A stretch of 64,000 nucleotides of DNA from Schizochytrium sp. CCTCC M209059 (lineage: Eukaryota; Sar; Bigyra; Thraustochytrida; Thraustochytriidae), in contig KN805399.1 in NCBI GenBank assembly GCA_000818945.1, positions 331,186-395,185 on the forward strand, in the 5' to 3' direction. The number at the start of each line of letters is the position of its first letter. Within the stretch, counting starts at the first letter, position 1. Below are positions 50,013-59,543 of this stretch, in pieces. The notes beneath the pieces were generated by a model. The model did not search any database. It was not told the DNA's origin and saw only the letters and a program-made list of their open reading frames with translations. The position numbers and the translations under genes are program-made.

Positions 50013-51218
50013 CTATCTGGCAGCCACAACTTCAGCGCCGTGCGCGGCGCGGTTCTTGCCACAATGTTTGCACACACCAAACTCTGCGGCGGAGACGTCG
50101 ACATGAAAACCAGGACACTTGTGCACACTGACAAGACCACCCGGGATGGGCGCATCGTCATTGCGACGCTGCGAAATGCGTTTCCACTTGCGTGCAAGAC
50201 TATCGGAAACGGTGGATCCAGCCCGCGAGGAGCGTGAGATCGATGGTGAGTTTGAAGTGCGACGCATTGATGTGCGATTGAACCTTGCCATTTCGCTGAG
50301 AACACCGTCGGAGGCCACCTTGACAGCAAACTTTTGCTGGTTAAATGAGCTCTTCTTTTGCACTTCAGGCTGTAGCGTTGTGAGGTTTTCGCCATAGGCA
50401 CTTCGCAAGGCTACATTCATTGCAATGCGACCCTGAGTCCGAAAGATTTCAAGATACTCTTCGACTCCAGAGGAAAGGTCTTGAGGAGAATGTTGGAGGA
50501 AGAAGCGCTCGAGTGCGTCCCTGACGGCTTCTTCGCTGTCGTCATCATCGAGCACGCTTCCAGTGGCCGAGCTCATCGACGGTCGACCATACTGCATGTA
50601 GCCAGTGCCACGTCCAGGCACGGCGACTCCGGGGAGACGCTCACCGGATTCAAATCGCGCGAGGGTAAGACCGTAACGCATGCTCAGTTCTTGCTCAATC
50701 ATGCGCATGGCTTCCTCGGGCTCCATGCTCATGGCCCAGTTGACGAGCTCGTCAACCTTAACTTCACCAAACTCGACGCCAACAGGATCAACGTGTGCAT
50801 AGAATTTATTAAGACGTTCTCGCAGCTCGCTCTCGGAAGAAATGCGTGCGACAGGCTCGCCAGCATCGCTACGTGATCCGGCGTCGCTCCTCGATGCAGC
50901 GGCGTTGCGTTCATTAAAGAGCGCTTCACCTTCATCGAAGAAGTCCAACTCCTCGTCTTCGTCTTCATCTTCGTTCTCTTCTTCTTCGCTAGAGTCGTCG
51001 ACTTCGTCACGTTCGCTGTTTTGCGGATATTCATTCTCGTGCGTATCATCGTACCCGCCTTGGGAATACTTTGCATCAGCTTCGGGATCGAAGGCCTTGT
51101 AGGCGTCGTAAGCGTCGTAGGCTTCGTAGTTGCCGTCGGCGACGAGCTGCGTTTCCGGCGCGCGAACGACGCCTGTCGCACGTCGCGATTCCTTTGGCGC
51201 TGAAGAGGCGCACCCCAT
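50013..51218 (-). CDS. Probable N-myristoylated protein with two YG-type repeats and a C-terminal zinc-like motif
   Basis: 401 aa from the ATG at 51218. MGCASSAPKE is a strong N-myristoylation start with an adjacent Cys for palmitoylation, which decides the start even though the frame is open further upstream through the gap. Residues about 50-110 are Asp/Glu/Tyr-rich (YDAYDAYKAF, then an acidic run). Two related helical units follow. One is at about 131-184 (RLNKFYAHVDP ... ELSMRYGLTL) and the other at about 233-278 (ALERFFLQHSP ... LRSAYGENL); both have an FY/FF-x-x-x-x-P start and an L-x-x-x-YG end. Near the C-terminus (about 365-393) CPGFHVDVSAAEFGVCKHCG followed by an Ala/His end looks like a small zinc site (C..F..D......C..CG....H). 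I recall both motif types in kinetoplastid and stramenopile proteins of unknown function. Membrane-anchored adaptor is a guess. Confidence 0.75.
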   Translation of the reverse strand: MGCASSAPKESRRATGVVRAPETQLVADGNYEAYDAYDAYKAFDPEADAKYSQGGYDDTHENEYPQNSERDEVDDSSEEEENEDEDEDEELDFFDEGEALFNERNAAASRSDAGSRSDAGEPVARISSESELRERLNKFYAHVDPVGVEFGEVKVDELVNWAMSMEPEEAMRMIEQELSMRYGLTLARFESGERLPGVAVPGRGTGYMQYGRPSMSSATGSVLDDDDSEEAVRDALERFFLQHSPQDLSSGVEEYLEIFRTQGRIAMNVALRSAYGENLTTLQPEVQKKSSFNQQKFAVKVASDGVLSEMARFNRTSMRRTSNSPSISRSSRAGSTVSDSLARKWKRISQRRNDDAPIPGGLVSVHKCPGFHVDVSAAEFGVCKHCGKNRAAHGAEVVAAR

Positions 51219-51650
51219 TGTCCCCGCGCTCACTCTCGCTCTCGCTCTCGCGCTCGCGCTCCTCCTCCTCCTCCTGGTCGCCGACTCCAAGAGGGTTTTC
51301 CCTCCCAGCAATCTCCCTCGGACCTGGTCTTGGTTTGCGCGTGCTCGAGCTTGTGCACGCCCTCGGTGCTTGAGTTTCTCTCTCTTTGCGCCGAGACGGT
51401 TTGCTCGGCCCCCAGCCGGTCGCTCGCTCGCTCGCTCGCCCGCCCGCCCGCCCGAGCAGCAGCTCCCGCCCGCGAGCGCGCCCGCGTCTGCCGACCTCGC
51501 GCTCGCGCCTTGCGCAAGGCCTGCTCGCTCGCGCGCTCCCTGCGTTCGACGCGGTAGGATGCGAGACTGCTCGCTCGCCGCCGCAGCCAGGCAGGCAGGT
51601 CCTCCCTCCCTCCCTCCCTCCGCGCAGCGCGCTTCGCCCGCGCAGGCCAG

Positions 51651-52024
51651 NNNNNNNNNNNNNNNNNNNNNNNNNNNNNNNNNNNNNNNNNNNNNNNNNN
51701 NNNNNNNNNNNNNNNNNNNNNNNNNNNNNNNNNNNNNNNNNNNNNNNNNNNNNNNNNNNNNNNNNNNNNNNNNNNNNNNNNNNNNNNNNNNNNNNNNNNN
51801 NNNNNNNNNNNNNNNNNNNNNNNNNNNNNNNNNNNNNNNNNNNNNNNNNNNNNNNNNNNNNNNNNNNNNNNNNNNNNNNNNNNNNNNNNNNNNNNNNNNN
51901 NNNNNNNNNNNNNNNNNNNNNNNNNNNNNNNNNNNNNNNNNNNNNNNNNNNNNNNNNNNNNNNNNNNNNNNNNNNNNNNNNNNNNNNNNNNNNNNNNNNN
52001 NNNNNNNNNNNNNNNNNNNNNNNN
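51651..52024. other. Assembly gap (374 N)
   Basis: Unresolved bases flanked by C/G-rich repeats. Confidence 1.
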
Positions 52025-52825
52025 CCGGCGGGCTGGCGGGGCGGCGAGCGGCGGCGGCGCGTGAACCGGGCGCGCGGCAGGTAGAGATACTAGATAGAGA
52101 GAGCAAGCGCGTGTCTCCCGTGTCGAGACGGGTGTGCACTGGCCGGTGAGGAGGGGCTTGGAGGTGCCAAGGCTGAGATTTTGGACTGCAGGGGAAGAAA
52201 GCCGGGTGGGGGCGGGCACGACTGCGAGCAAGCTGCTGCTGGGCGAAGTGCAGCTTCAGCTGCAGACGAGGCTCGGGCTGGGAATTTCGAAAGTGAGGAA
52301 GGAGCGCGTTCTTGTTCGTTTCTTTTCTTTGCTTGCCTCGTCTTGTCTTTTCGACGATGTCCAGAAGGACTGGCAAGTAGAGTTGGATCGCTAGCTTTTG
52401 CATTGTCCTGGTCATGGCCGATTGAAGTGAAAGAGCGCGAATTTTTGACGGTATCGTTTGGGTCTGCGCGTCGAGAACCAGAAGGCTCTCGGCTACAGCT
52501 GCAGCATGCACGCAGGATGGACTGTCGAGACACTTGCGATCGATCTTTGGGATCATTGATTGCAAATATAAAGAAGCGGTGAAGCTTCTCAAGATGAACG
52601 AGCCAAGGCCTGCCATTGGTATGCTTTGCGTTGGTCCTCTGCGATCGAACGACACTTATTATTTGCATGCAGCTGCAAGCACGTAGGCTAACCTTCAGCA
52701 ATGACCCTCGCCCATGAAACGATAATAAGTGCCACCACGCACGAAGAAAAGAACAGAACGCGTACTACGGCGAAATCGCACATTTGCCGCTCTGGCATAA
52801 GGCTGTTGCTCCCCGGCTATAACCT

Positions 52826-52848
52826 ACTTGCGTCCGGCACTCGCAAGT
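52826..52848. promoter_or_regulatory. Inverted-repeat element, copy 4 (ACTTGC-N11-GCAAGT)
   Basis: ACTTGC 52826-52831 and GCAAGT 52843-52848, spacer 11. The left flank read on the minus strand is GCAAGT-AG-GTTATAGCC, close to GCAAGT-CA-GGTATAGCC beside copy 3. About 1.04 kb upstream of the phosphatase start codon. Confidence 0.5.
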
Positions 52849-53234
52849 GCACCTGACCTACTCGCTACCAGTAGAGTATTTCAATAAAGGCCTCAATTGG
52901 AAACCGGAAACCGCGGCGACGCGCCCGCGCCTCCTCCTTTCCTTGCGCAGCGCCGCGCCGCGCAGTCAAATAGGCGGGCAGGCAGGCAGGGCAGGCAGGC
53001 GGGGCAGGCAGGCAGGCAGGCAGGCAGGCTGCGAGTCCCCGCGCCGCCGCGCCCCTCCCCGCGCGCCGCTGGAGGGGGCTGAGCAGCAGTGCCAGCTGCA
53101 GCAGCGCGGTCGGTATCTTCGGAAGGGACGAAGAAGCATCGATCGATCGCAGCCTTCAGTGGTTCAAACCGAAGAAAGGGGAAAAAAACACCCCCAAAAC
53201 TTCCTTTTTTTGAAACTTACCTCAATTTGAGTGT

Positions 53235-53265
53235 GAATTTGAATTTGAATTTGAATTTGAATTTG
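53235..53265 (+). repeat. (GAATTT)n hexanucleotide repeat
   Basis: Five regular GAATTT units in an A-rich stretch upstream of the phosphatase gene. Confidence 0.9.
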
Positions 53266-53887
53266 AAACCTCGATTCAAACCGGGCAAGCAAGAAAGAAA
53301 GCAACTTGAAGAAAGAAGGAAAGAAAGAAAAAAAAAGAAAAAGAAAAGAAAGAAGCATTAAGGCAAAGCAGAGCAGAGCAGAGCAGCATAAAGGGAAAAG
53401 AAGGAGAGGAGAGGAGGGGAGGAGAAGAAAGCAAGAAGGCAGGCAAGAAGGCAAATAAAGCGGCAGAGCCCGGTCGTCACGCAAGCGCGCGGGTAGGCAG
53501 CGCGCGCGGGCGGTCGCGAGCCCCGAGCCAGCCAGCCAGCAGCGGCGCGCGTCGGCCTCTCCCGCGGCGAGCGGGCTGCGCGCGCACGGCCGGAGGAGGA
53601 AAGGCAGGCAGACGAGACGAGGCGGGCGAGCGTCAGCGGCTCCTCACACCACCATCCATCCCATCCATCCCCTTTGTTCATCCATTCTCTCTATCTCTAT
53701 CTTATCCGCCGCTCGCCGCGGGCTCGAGCGCGGCGTGAGGCGCTGCGCTGCGCGGCGCGGAGGCGGCAGCCGAGCGATACGCGGGCCGAAGCGCGGCGAG
53801 CCGTGAGGCGACGTCCGAAACCCAGCGTCGCGACGACGGGAAGAGAAGAAGAAGAAGAAGAAGAAGAAGAAGAAGAAGAAAAAGGAA

Positions 53888-56800
53888 ATGATGATGTCTG
53901 ACGCAGATGCCAGCGGGCAGCAGCAAGAGGGCCAGGGCCAAAGCCAAGGCCCCGCTCCCGAACGCAGCTTCCAGGTGGGTGACCGGGTCGTCGCGCAGCG
54001 AAAGCTGGGCACGGTGCGTTTCTTTGGACCGACGGACTTTAAGCCCGGCAACTGGGTTGGTATCGAACTCGACGAGCCGACCGGCAAGAACAACGGCACA
54101 GTCCAGGGCCGAACCTATTTTCAAGCGGATGAAAACTGCGGCATCTTCGTGCCGGCCAAATACGTCGTACCGCACCAGCAGGATGAGATTGCCGCCGTCA
54201 TGTTGCAGTGCAATCTGCGGAAAATGCTGGCCAAACGCAAGGTCAAGGCCCGTCAAGCCGCGCGCACGTGGAACATCCTCGACAATCATTACGAGGAGGT
54301 CGGCCTGCGCAAAGGACGCGCCGTGGAAAAGGCCACCAAGCGACTCAAGGCGAAAACCATCATGCAGGAAAACCGTACGCAAATCTCAGACGCGATCGGA
54401 ATGGAAGGCGTCAACGAGAACGAGAACAACGAGAAAGAAGGCGACGCCGACGCCGACGCCGCCATGGATACGTCTGGCGCCCCCGGCCCAGCGGCGTCGA
54501 CGGCAGGGGCTGCCGACGGCGCCGAGAGCCTGAGCTCGGGCAGCGCTGACGAAGAAGACGAAGACGGCGATGATCTCTTCATGGGGGCCACCGTCGAGGA
54601 GCTGCAGCAGGCCGCCGCCGACGCGGTAGACGAGCTCGTCCCGGAAATGCTTTTTGCCATCAACGTCTCGCCAAGCTACACGGGTCCGAAACTGAACTTT
54701 CCGCTACGCCTCGAGCACATACTTGAAATGCTCGACGCCTTCAAGCTCGACAAGGTCCTGCACTATAAGTACTTTATGCTTCTCTTTCTCTTTGGCAAGC
54801 GACTGCTCGAAGAGGAAAAGACAGTGCAGGACATTGACATTCCCGAAGGTGTCAAGCTGACCGTTGTTGGCGATACCCACGGCCAGCTCCAAGATCTCTT
54901 TACCATCTTTACCATCAACGGCGTCCCCTCGGAAACGAACTGGTACCTTTTCAACGGTGATTTCGTAGATCGCGGACCCAAAGGCTGCGAGATCTTGGCC
55001 ACCATGCTTGCCTTCAAGATCCTCTATCCCAGATGCGTCTTTTTGAACCGCGGCAACCATGAGGCGCGCGCCCAGAATGCCTGGATGGGCTTCGAGGAGG
55101 AGCTTCTCACAAAGTACAGCCATGACGTTGAGGCTGTCCTCATGGACCCCTCGACGCGACTCAGCCGCTCGCTGCGCCGCTCCAAGGCGCCTTTCGATGC
55201 CCAGCCCGGCTCGAACGCCACCGAATCCTCGGACATGGAAACTGAGGAAAACGGCAACGCGACGGCGTCTGGCGACAAGTCGTTGAACAACTCTGCTCGC
55301 CGGCCCAAAAAGAAAGTTCGCAGGAACTCGTTAGACCGCGCCACGGGCATGCGCGAAAAGATGAACATGTTTGGCCCTGGGGACCGACTCGCCTCCCTCA
55401 AGCTCTACATGCTTTGCCAGGCTACCTTTGATGCCCTGCCGCTCTGCGCGCTTATCCAGTCACGCGTCTTTGTTTGTCACGGAGGTCTGTTTCGGAACGA
55501 AGGCGTCAAGCTCGAGCACATTCGCGAAATCAACCGCAAGCGGGAACCTCCTCTCGAGGGAACTTCCTTTGAGGACCGCATCTACGAGGACCTTCTGTGG
55601 TCTGACCCCCGACCCACGGCAACATACCCGCGCCCACTTCGTTACAAGCGGCCTTCGGATCGCGGCGCCGGCTGTGAGTTTGGTCCTCTCGTCACCAACA
55701 AGTTTTGTGCCACGAACCAGATTGCCCTCGTTGTGCGCTCGCACGAGTGCGTGCCCGAGGGCTTCGAAGTTTTACACAACGGCCGCCTGATTACCATCTT
55801 TAGTGCGAGTCGCTATTGTGGTACGCAAACGAACAAGGGCGCTTTTATCGCCTTTGGACCGGACCTGCAGCCAGAGATCCAGCAATTCTATGCTCACGCC
55901 ATCCAAAAGGGAACTTTTATGAGCGACGAGGAGCGCGAGGCAATGCTGGAGCGAGACGCCGTGAAAATGATCATCGAGAATATTTGCGACAAGCGAATCG
56001 ATCTCTACTGGTACTTTACGCAGAATGATACGGCGCACACGGGTCTGGTGACGCGCGTCGAGTGGGCTCACGGTCTGCAGTCCGTGCTGAATCTCGAAGT
56101 CCCCTTCCTGCATTACCAGTCGCAGCTCGCTGAGCTGGAGCCCAACGCAAAGATGATCAACTACACCAAGTTCCTTTCACGCTGGCAAATCGGCGTCCGC
56201 CAGGAAGACTCGAGCTGGCAGGATGCCATCGTGCGACGTATCTGCGAAAAGCTGTACAGTATCGTTGGAGCAGATCTAGAGCGCGCATATCGCAAATTTG
56301 ATATTAACAATGATGGCCGCGTGAGCTTTGACGAGTTCATGCGTACGTTGCGCTCCCTCAACCTCGGCCTTTCCGATCAGGAGATATTTGAGGTCATGCG
56401 CATCATCGACAAGGACGACTCTGGAGCCATCGACTTCAACGAGTTTTCTTCTCGCTTTGAGGTCACTTTCAATGAGCTTGGGGACGGCGATGCCACTGAC
56501 GCAGGAGCTGCAGGCGCGGCCCCGCTCACCGCCGGGTCCGCCTCCGGGCCCACTGGGACGGGTGCTGCCGTTGTGGCTGCTGCAGCTGCCGAGACCACTG
56601 CTGCCGATGGCGCCGTCGGCTCACGCGGACCGGGTGGCACACGTTTGGCGCGAACCCCGAGCATGTTCGAAATTGAGCAAATCACAGAGGCTGCCTTCCC
56701 GAATCAGCCCAGCTCGCCTCGTAAGGCCAACAAGATGAAGCTTGATTGGATTAACATGGACAACTGGACCAAGGAGCATCTCAAGCTGATTGGTCAGGCT

Positions 56801-57541
56801 ATTTTCCAACGCACGGATTCGATTCGCGACGCCTTCAAGCGCTTCGATACAGAAGAAAATGGGTACTTTACCATTGATCAGTGGGCTGATCGCCTCAAGT
56901 CTTGGCTCAATCTCGACCTCTCTCGACCGGACGCGGATAAACTCTTTAAAGCGATCGACACCAACGAATCGGGCCGTCTCTCAGCCATTGAATTTGTCGA
57001 CGCCTTTCACGTGCGCGATCGCTCTTCCTCGGCCAAATCGTGGCAGCAGGGTGTGGTGCAGCAAATCGCCAATGCGCTCTACCAGAACCGTATCCACCTC
57101 AAATCCGCGTTCCGCATGTTCGACGTGGATGGCAATGGTACCATTTCGGTTGAAGAATTTCAGTCTGGTATGGAGACGATCAATGAGTTGCTCGACAAAC
57201 CGCTCTCCAAGACGGGCATCGAGGAACTGCGACGATCTCTTGATCGCAATGGCGACGGCATGATCGACTATCGTGAGTTTCTCGCTGGTCTGCATCTCGT
57301 GGACAGCTCGGCCTCGCAGCAGCTTTCACGTCGCGCATCTTCTTACATGGATCTCAACGATCCAATGTTTCAGCCGGCGGCACCTTCGGCAATGGCTTCT
57401 TCGGGAAGCAACGCCTCTTCGATCTCCTCTTCGTCGTCGTCCTCTTCCTCTTCCTCCGCGGCGTCGAGCGTAGTTTCCACACCCGAGTCGGCTTCTGCCA
57501 ACGCGCAAGCTGATACCAGTATGGAGATGGACACCGACTAG
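53888..57541 (+). CDS. CAP-Gly / PPEF-type Ser/Thr phosphatase / multi-EF-hand fusion protein
   Basis: 1217 aa from the ATG at 53888. A CAP-Gly domain at about 28-93 has GNWVGIELDEPTGKNNG and the GIFVPAKYV end. An IQ-like helix (LQCNLRKMLAKRKVKARQ) at about 104-122 follows, then an acidic linker. The PPP phosphatase core has all metal and catalytic motifs: GDTHGQ at about 326, GDFVDRG at about 356, RGNHE at about 388, CHGGLF, and VRSHECVPEGF at about 616, followed by the closing SASRYCG motif. A Ser/Asn-rich insertion with a basic RRPKKKVRRNS patch sits between RGNHE and the later motifs. Six EF-hand loops follow: DINNDGRVSFDEF (about 805), DKDDSGAIDFNEF (841), DTEENGYFTIDQW (986), DTNESGRLSAIEF (1025), DVDGNGTISVEEF (1079) and DRNGDGMIDYREF (1119). 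PPEF/RdgC phosphatases have IQ, PPP and EF-hand parts and are Ca2+/calmodulin regulated. The CAP-Gly head, which normally binds microtubule ends or EEY/F tails, and the long EF array are unusual. Single exon. Confidence 0.93.
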   Translation: MMMSDADASGQQQEGQGQSQGPAPERSFQVGDRVVAQRKLGTVRFFGPTDFKPGNWVGIELDEPTGKNNGTVQGRTYFQADENCGIFVPAKYVVPHQQDEIAAVMLQCNLRKMLAKRKVKARQAARTWNILDNHYEEVGLRKGRAVEKATKRLKAKTIMQENRTQISDAIGMEGVNENENNEKEGDADADAAMDTSGAPGPAASTAGAADGAESLSSGSADEEDEDGDDLFMGATVEELQQAAADAVDELVPEMLFAINVSPSYTGPKLNFPLRLEHILEMLDAFKLDKVLHYKYFMLLFLFGKRLLEEEKTVQDIDIPEGVKLTVVGDTHGQLQDLFTIFTINGVPSETNWYLFNGDFVDRGPKGCEILATMLAFKILYPRCVFLNRGNHEARAQNAWMGFEEELLTKYSHDVEAVLMDPSTRLSRSLRRSKAPFDAQPGSNATESSDMETEENGNATASGDKSLNNSARRPKKKVRRNSLDRATGMREKMNMFGPGDRLASLKLYMLCQATFDALPLCALIQSRVFVCHGGLFRNEGVKLEHIREINRKREPPLEGTSFEDRIYEDLLWSDPRPTATYPRPLRYKRPSDRGAGCEFGPLVTNKFCATNQIALVVRSHECVPEGFEVLHNGRLITIFSASRYCGTQTNKGAFIAFGPDLQPEIQQFYAHAIQKGTFMSDEEREAMLERDAVKMIIENICDKRIDLYWYFTQNDTAHTGLVTRVEWAHGLQSVLNLEVPFLHYQSQLAELEPNAKMINYTKFLSRWQIGVRQEDSSWQDAIVRRICEKLYSIVGADLERAYRKFDINNDGRVSFDEFMRTLRSLNLGLSDQEIFEVMRIIDKDDSGAIDFNEFSSRFEVTFNELGDGDATDAGAAGAAPLTAGSASGPTGTGAAVVAAAAAETTAADGAVGSRGPGGTRLARTPSMFEIEQITEAAFPNQPSSPRKANKMKLDWINMDNWTKEHLKLIGQAIFQRTDSIRDAFKRFDTEENGYFTIDQWADRLKSWLNLDLSRPDADKLFKAIDTNESGRLSAIEFVDAFHVRDRSSSAKSWQQGVVQQIANALYQNRIHLKSAFRMFDVDGNGTISVEEFQSGMETINELLDKPLSKTGIEELRRSLDRNGDGMIDYREFLAGLHLVDSSASQQLSRRASSYMDLNDPMFQPAAPSAMASSGSNASSISSSSSSSSSSSAASSVVSTPESASANAQADTSMEMDTD

Positions 57542-57982
57542 ATTGTGGCAGGCAGAATATCATTCTAGAAAAATTGGTTCTGCTTCTGGCCTTTCGAGCA
57601 GAGCAATTTTGGTTGCCTGCTGAACGCTTGATGTTGTTCCTTTTCTCCTACTTTCTTCCCTTTCTTCACTTCTCCATTCTCACCGGTGTCATCATCATCA
57701 TCATCAATATCATCATACTCTCTGCTTCTATCAACTTTACCAATTACTGATTTATCCATGCATTCATCGAAGGAAACCGCTGGTCCTGCCTGTTCGTCTT
57801 TTATCTTTCCTTTTTCTTATTTTCTCTTTTTTCTTGAGAAACCAGTTTCGCCTCGCCACTTATCCGCCGCGCTCGTGGGGGACGACGCAGCAGAGGCACA
57901 AGACTGAGAAACGAGCAATACTATTTTCGCGAAAGGAGTCAGTTGATAGCAGAAAGAAGAACAAAATGGAGAAGAATGAAAG
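57542..57982. other. Convergent 3' intergenic region
   Basis: 441 bp, A/T- and C/T-rich, with (ATC)n at about 57688-57715. Probable 3' UTRs of the phosphatase and p28 genes. Confidence 0.6.
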
Positions 57983-58916
57983 TTACTTTTTAGGAGCAGA
58001 CAGCAGGCTTTCAAGATTCTTCTTGAGTTGCTCATTGGTCTCCTTGAGAAAGTCTACCTCCTCACGGTGCTTTGCCTCTTCCTCCTCCTTGCGTGCCTGC
58101 GACGTCTGCTCAATCTCGTCGCACTTGTTCTTGAGCTCATCCACCTGCTGGTCGAGATCCTTCTTCTCGGAACGAAGATGCTTGATGCGAGCTTCGAGCT
58201 CAGCTTTGCGCTGCTCTGCCATAAGGGCCTTGCGCATGCCAAAGGCAATGCTTGACTCGTACAGTGTCTGGTACGCCGCAATCGTCATTCGGATTTCATC
58301 GCGCACTCTCAACAGAAGCAGACCTCGTTCAGCACAGTTGATAGTTACCTGACGAATGAGTTCGTCAAAGCACTGCGCGTAGAGCTCCTCGCGGATGGGA
58401 CAAATACCAGTCTCGCGAGCCTGTCTCTGCTGCAGCTTCTGATCAAGCTGTTCCTGCAGATTCACCACGTCGAGCCGTGTCGCAGGGGTGCTTGAGACGT
58501 ACTGCACCCAGAGCTGCCCATTTTTGGTCCATTCCCTGTGTCGTTCGTGAGCAAATGTTTCAATCAATAGATGAAATCATCCAATCGCGTTAGCATTTCA
58601 TTTCTTCGTAAAGAGCTTCTCAAGTTCGCGTGTGCGTGCGTGCGCGTATGCTTGCCATTAACTTGGTTCAATCAAGAGAATGGCGGAGAATGATTGAATG
58701 ATGAGCCGGCGCACATGAGACTTCGACTTACTTTGGTGGCAAAATAGAGTTGAGAATGTCCTCTGTTTGCGTGAGCTCCTTGCCGCCAATTTCTACGGGC
58801 GGAAGCTTTTTCCCTGCATTCTTACGCTCGCTCCCCTTGTCCTTGGTGGTGCTCACCAAGACGGGGTTGTTGTATCGCACGAGGCTAGCGTGCGTGCCGC
58901 CTGCCGGGTTACTCAT
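57983..58916 (-). CDS. DNALI1: Axonemal inner-arm dynein light chain p28 (two exons)
   Basis: Exon 1 is 58916-58732 and exon 2 is 58535-57983; the join is in phase 2 and gives 245 aa, the usual p28 length. Exon 1 starts MSNPAGGTHASLVRYNNPVL and ends with LTQTEDILNSILPPK. Exon 2 adds EWTKNGQLWVQYVSSTPATR, a strongly conserved p28 segment, then LYAQCFDELIRQVTINCAER and RGLLLLRVRDEIRMTIAAYQ. The C-terminal half is a long coiled coil (EARIKHLRSEKKDLDQQVDE, HREEVDFLKETNEQLKKNLE). In Chlamydomonas p28 is a light chain of a subset of single-headed inner-arm dyneins; DNALI1 is its animal counterpart. Its presence shows that this organism builds a motile flagellum. The intron position right after ILPPK is supported by conserved protein sequence on both sides. 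Confidence 0.95.
58536..58731 (-). other. Intron of the p28 gene (196 bp, GT-AG)
   Basis: Minus-strand donor GTAAGT at 58731-58726 and acceptor CACAG ending at 58536. Same donor and acceptor sequence as the PDHB intron. Confidence 0.92.
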
Positions 58917-59543
58917 GGTGCTTTTGCACTTCCGCCTCTCCTCGTCGCGGAGAGAACAGGCTAGCTCTCCACCTCCTCCTCGTCCCCGTGCGGGAAAGCT
59001 TTGGGCTCCAACGCCGCGGCGTATGACTGACCTCTACGAGCGTGCAAACTTGCCGTAGCCGACGCAGTCTTGCTCTGCAGGCCCGCTCGGCGGTCGGCGA
59101 ACTTTTGGCGCCAATATTTTTCTTCTTCTTCTTCTTCTTCTTCTTCTCCGCCTCCTCCTCCTCCTCGTTATGTCTCCTCCTCCTCTTTTCCCCCAATTCT
59201 TCTTCTTCTTCTTCTTACTTTTTTCCTTCTTGCATGCATATTTTGTCCTTTCTTTTGCTCGTGTCCCCGCAAGCAACGGCATGCTATTACACGGTGTCTT
59301 GTTTTATCAATTGCATATTATAATTTTGTGCGAGCATCAGCAGACACGAAAACGCACCAAACGGCTCTATTCGTTCATTTCTTTTTTGTTGCATTGGGTG
59401 TGCACTACGATTTTTGCAGAATCTGTCCTGAAGAGAAGATTATTGTACTGCTCCCAGCGAAGCGGTCAAGAAGAATTGTTCAATTGATTTATTTATTTAT
59501 TTGCCTTGCGCAAATCCACACTGCCTCGTCGCGCGATCGCGCG
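58917..59543. other. Divergent upstream region, p28 / RPQSA-protein genes
   Basis: 627 bp. (TTC)n at about 59121-59147 followed by (CTC)n, (TTC)n again at about 59197-59215, then A/T-rich sequence with (ATTT)n near 59486-59502. An open frame reads through but the first sensible ATG is at 59544. Confidence 0.5.

Larger units (their letters stand above)
51219..53887. other. Divergent upstream region with a 374-bp gap and many simple repeats
   Basis: 2.7 kb between the myristoylated-protein gene (-) and the phosphatase gene (+). Holds (GCTC)n near 51420-51438, (CCCT)n at about 51601-51621 and the gap. (CAGG)n is at about 52976-53032 and (GAATTT)n at 53235-53265. (GCAGA)n lies near 53366-53387, and (GAA)n at about 53845-53880 ends 8 bp before the phosphatase ATG. 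The inverted-repeat element lies at 52826-52848. Open frames around 52130-52700 are discussed under rejected items. Confidence 0.6.

Noticed and set aside
52130..52700. Possible gene on the minus strand (frames starting near 52655 or 52701)
   Set aside because: The frames run into the assembly gap or G+C-rich repeats, have no recognisable domain, and the fragments are short; not enough to call.
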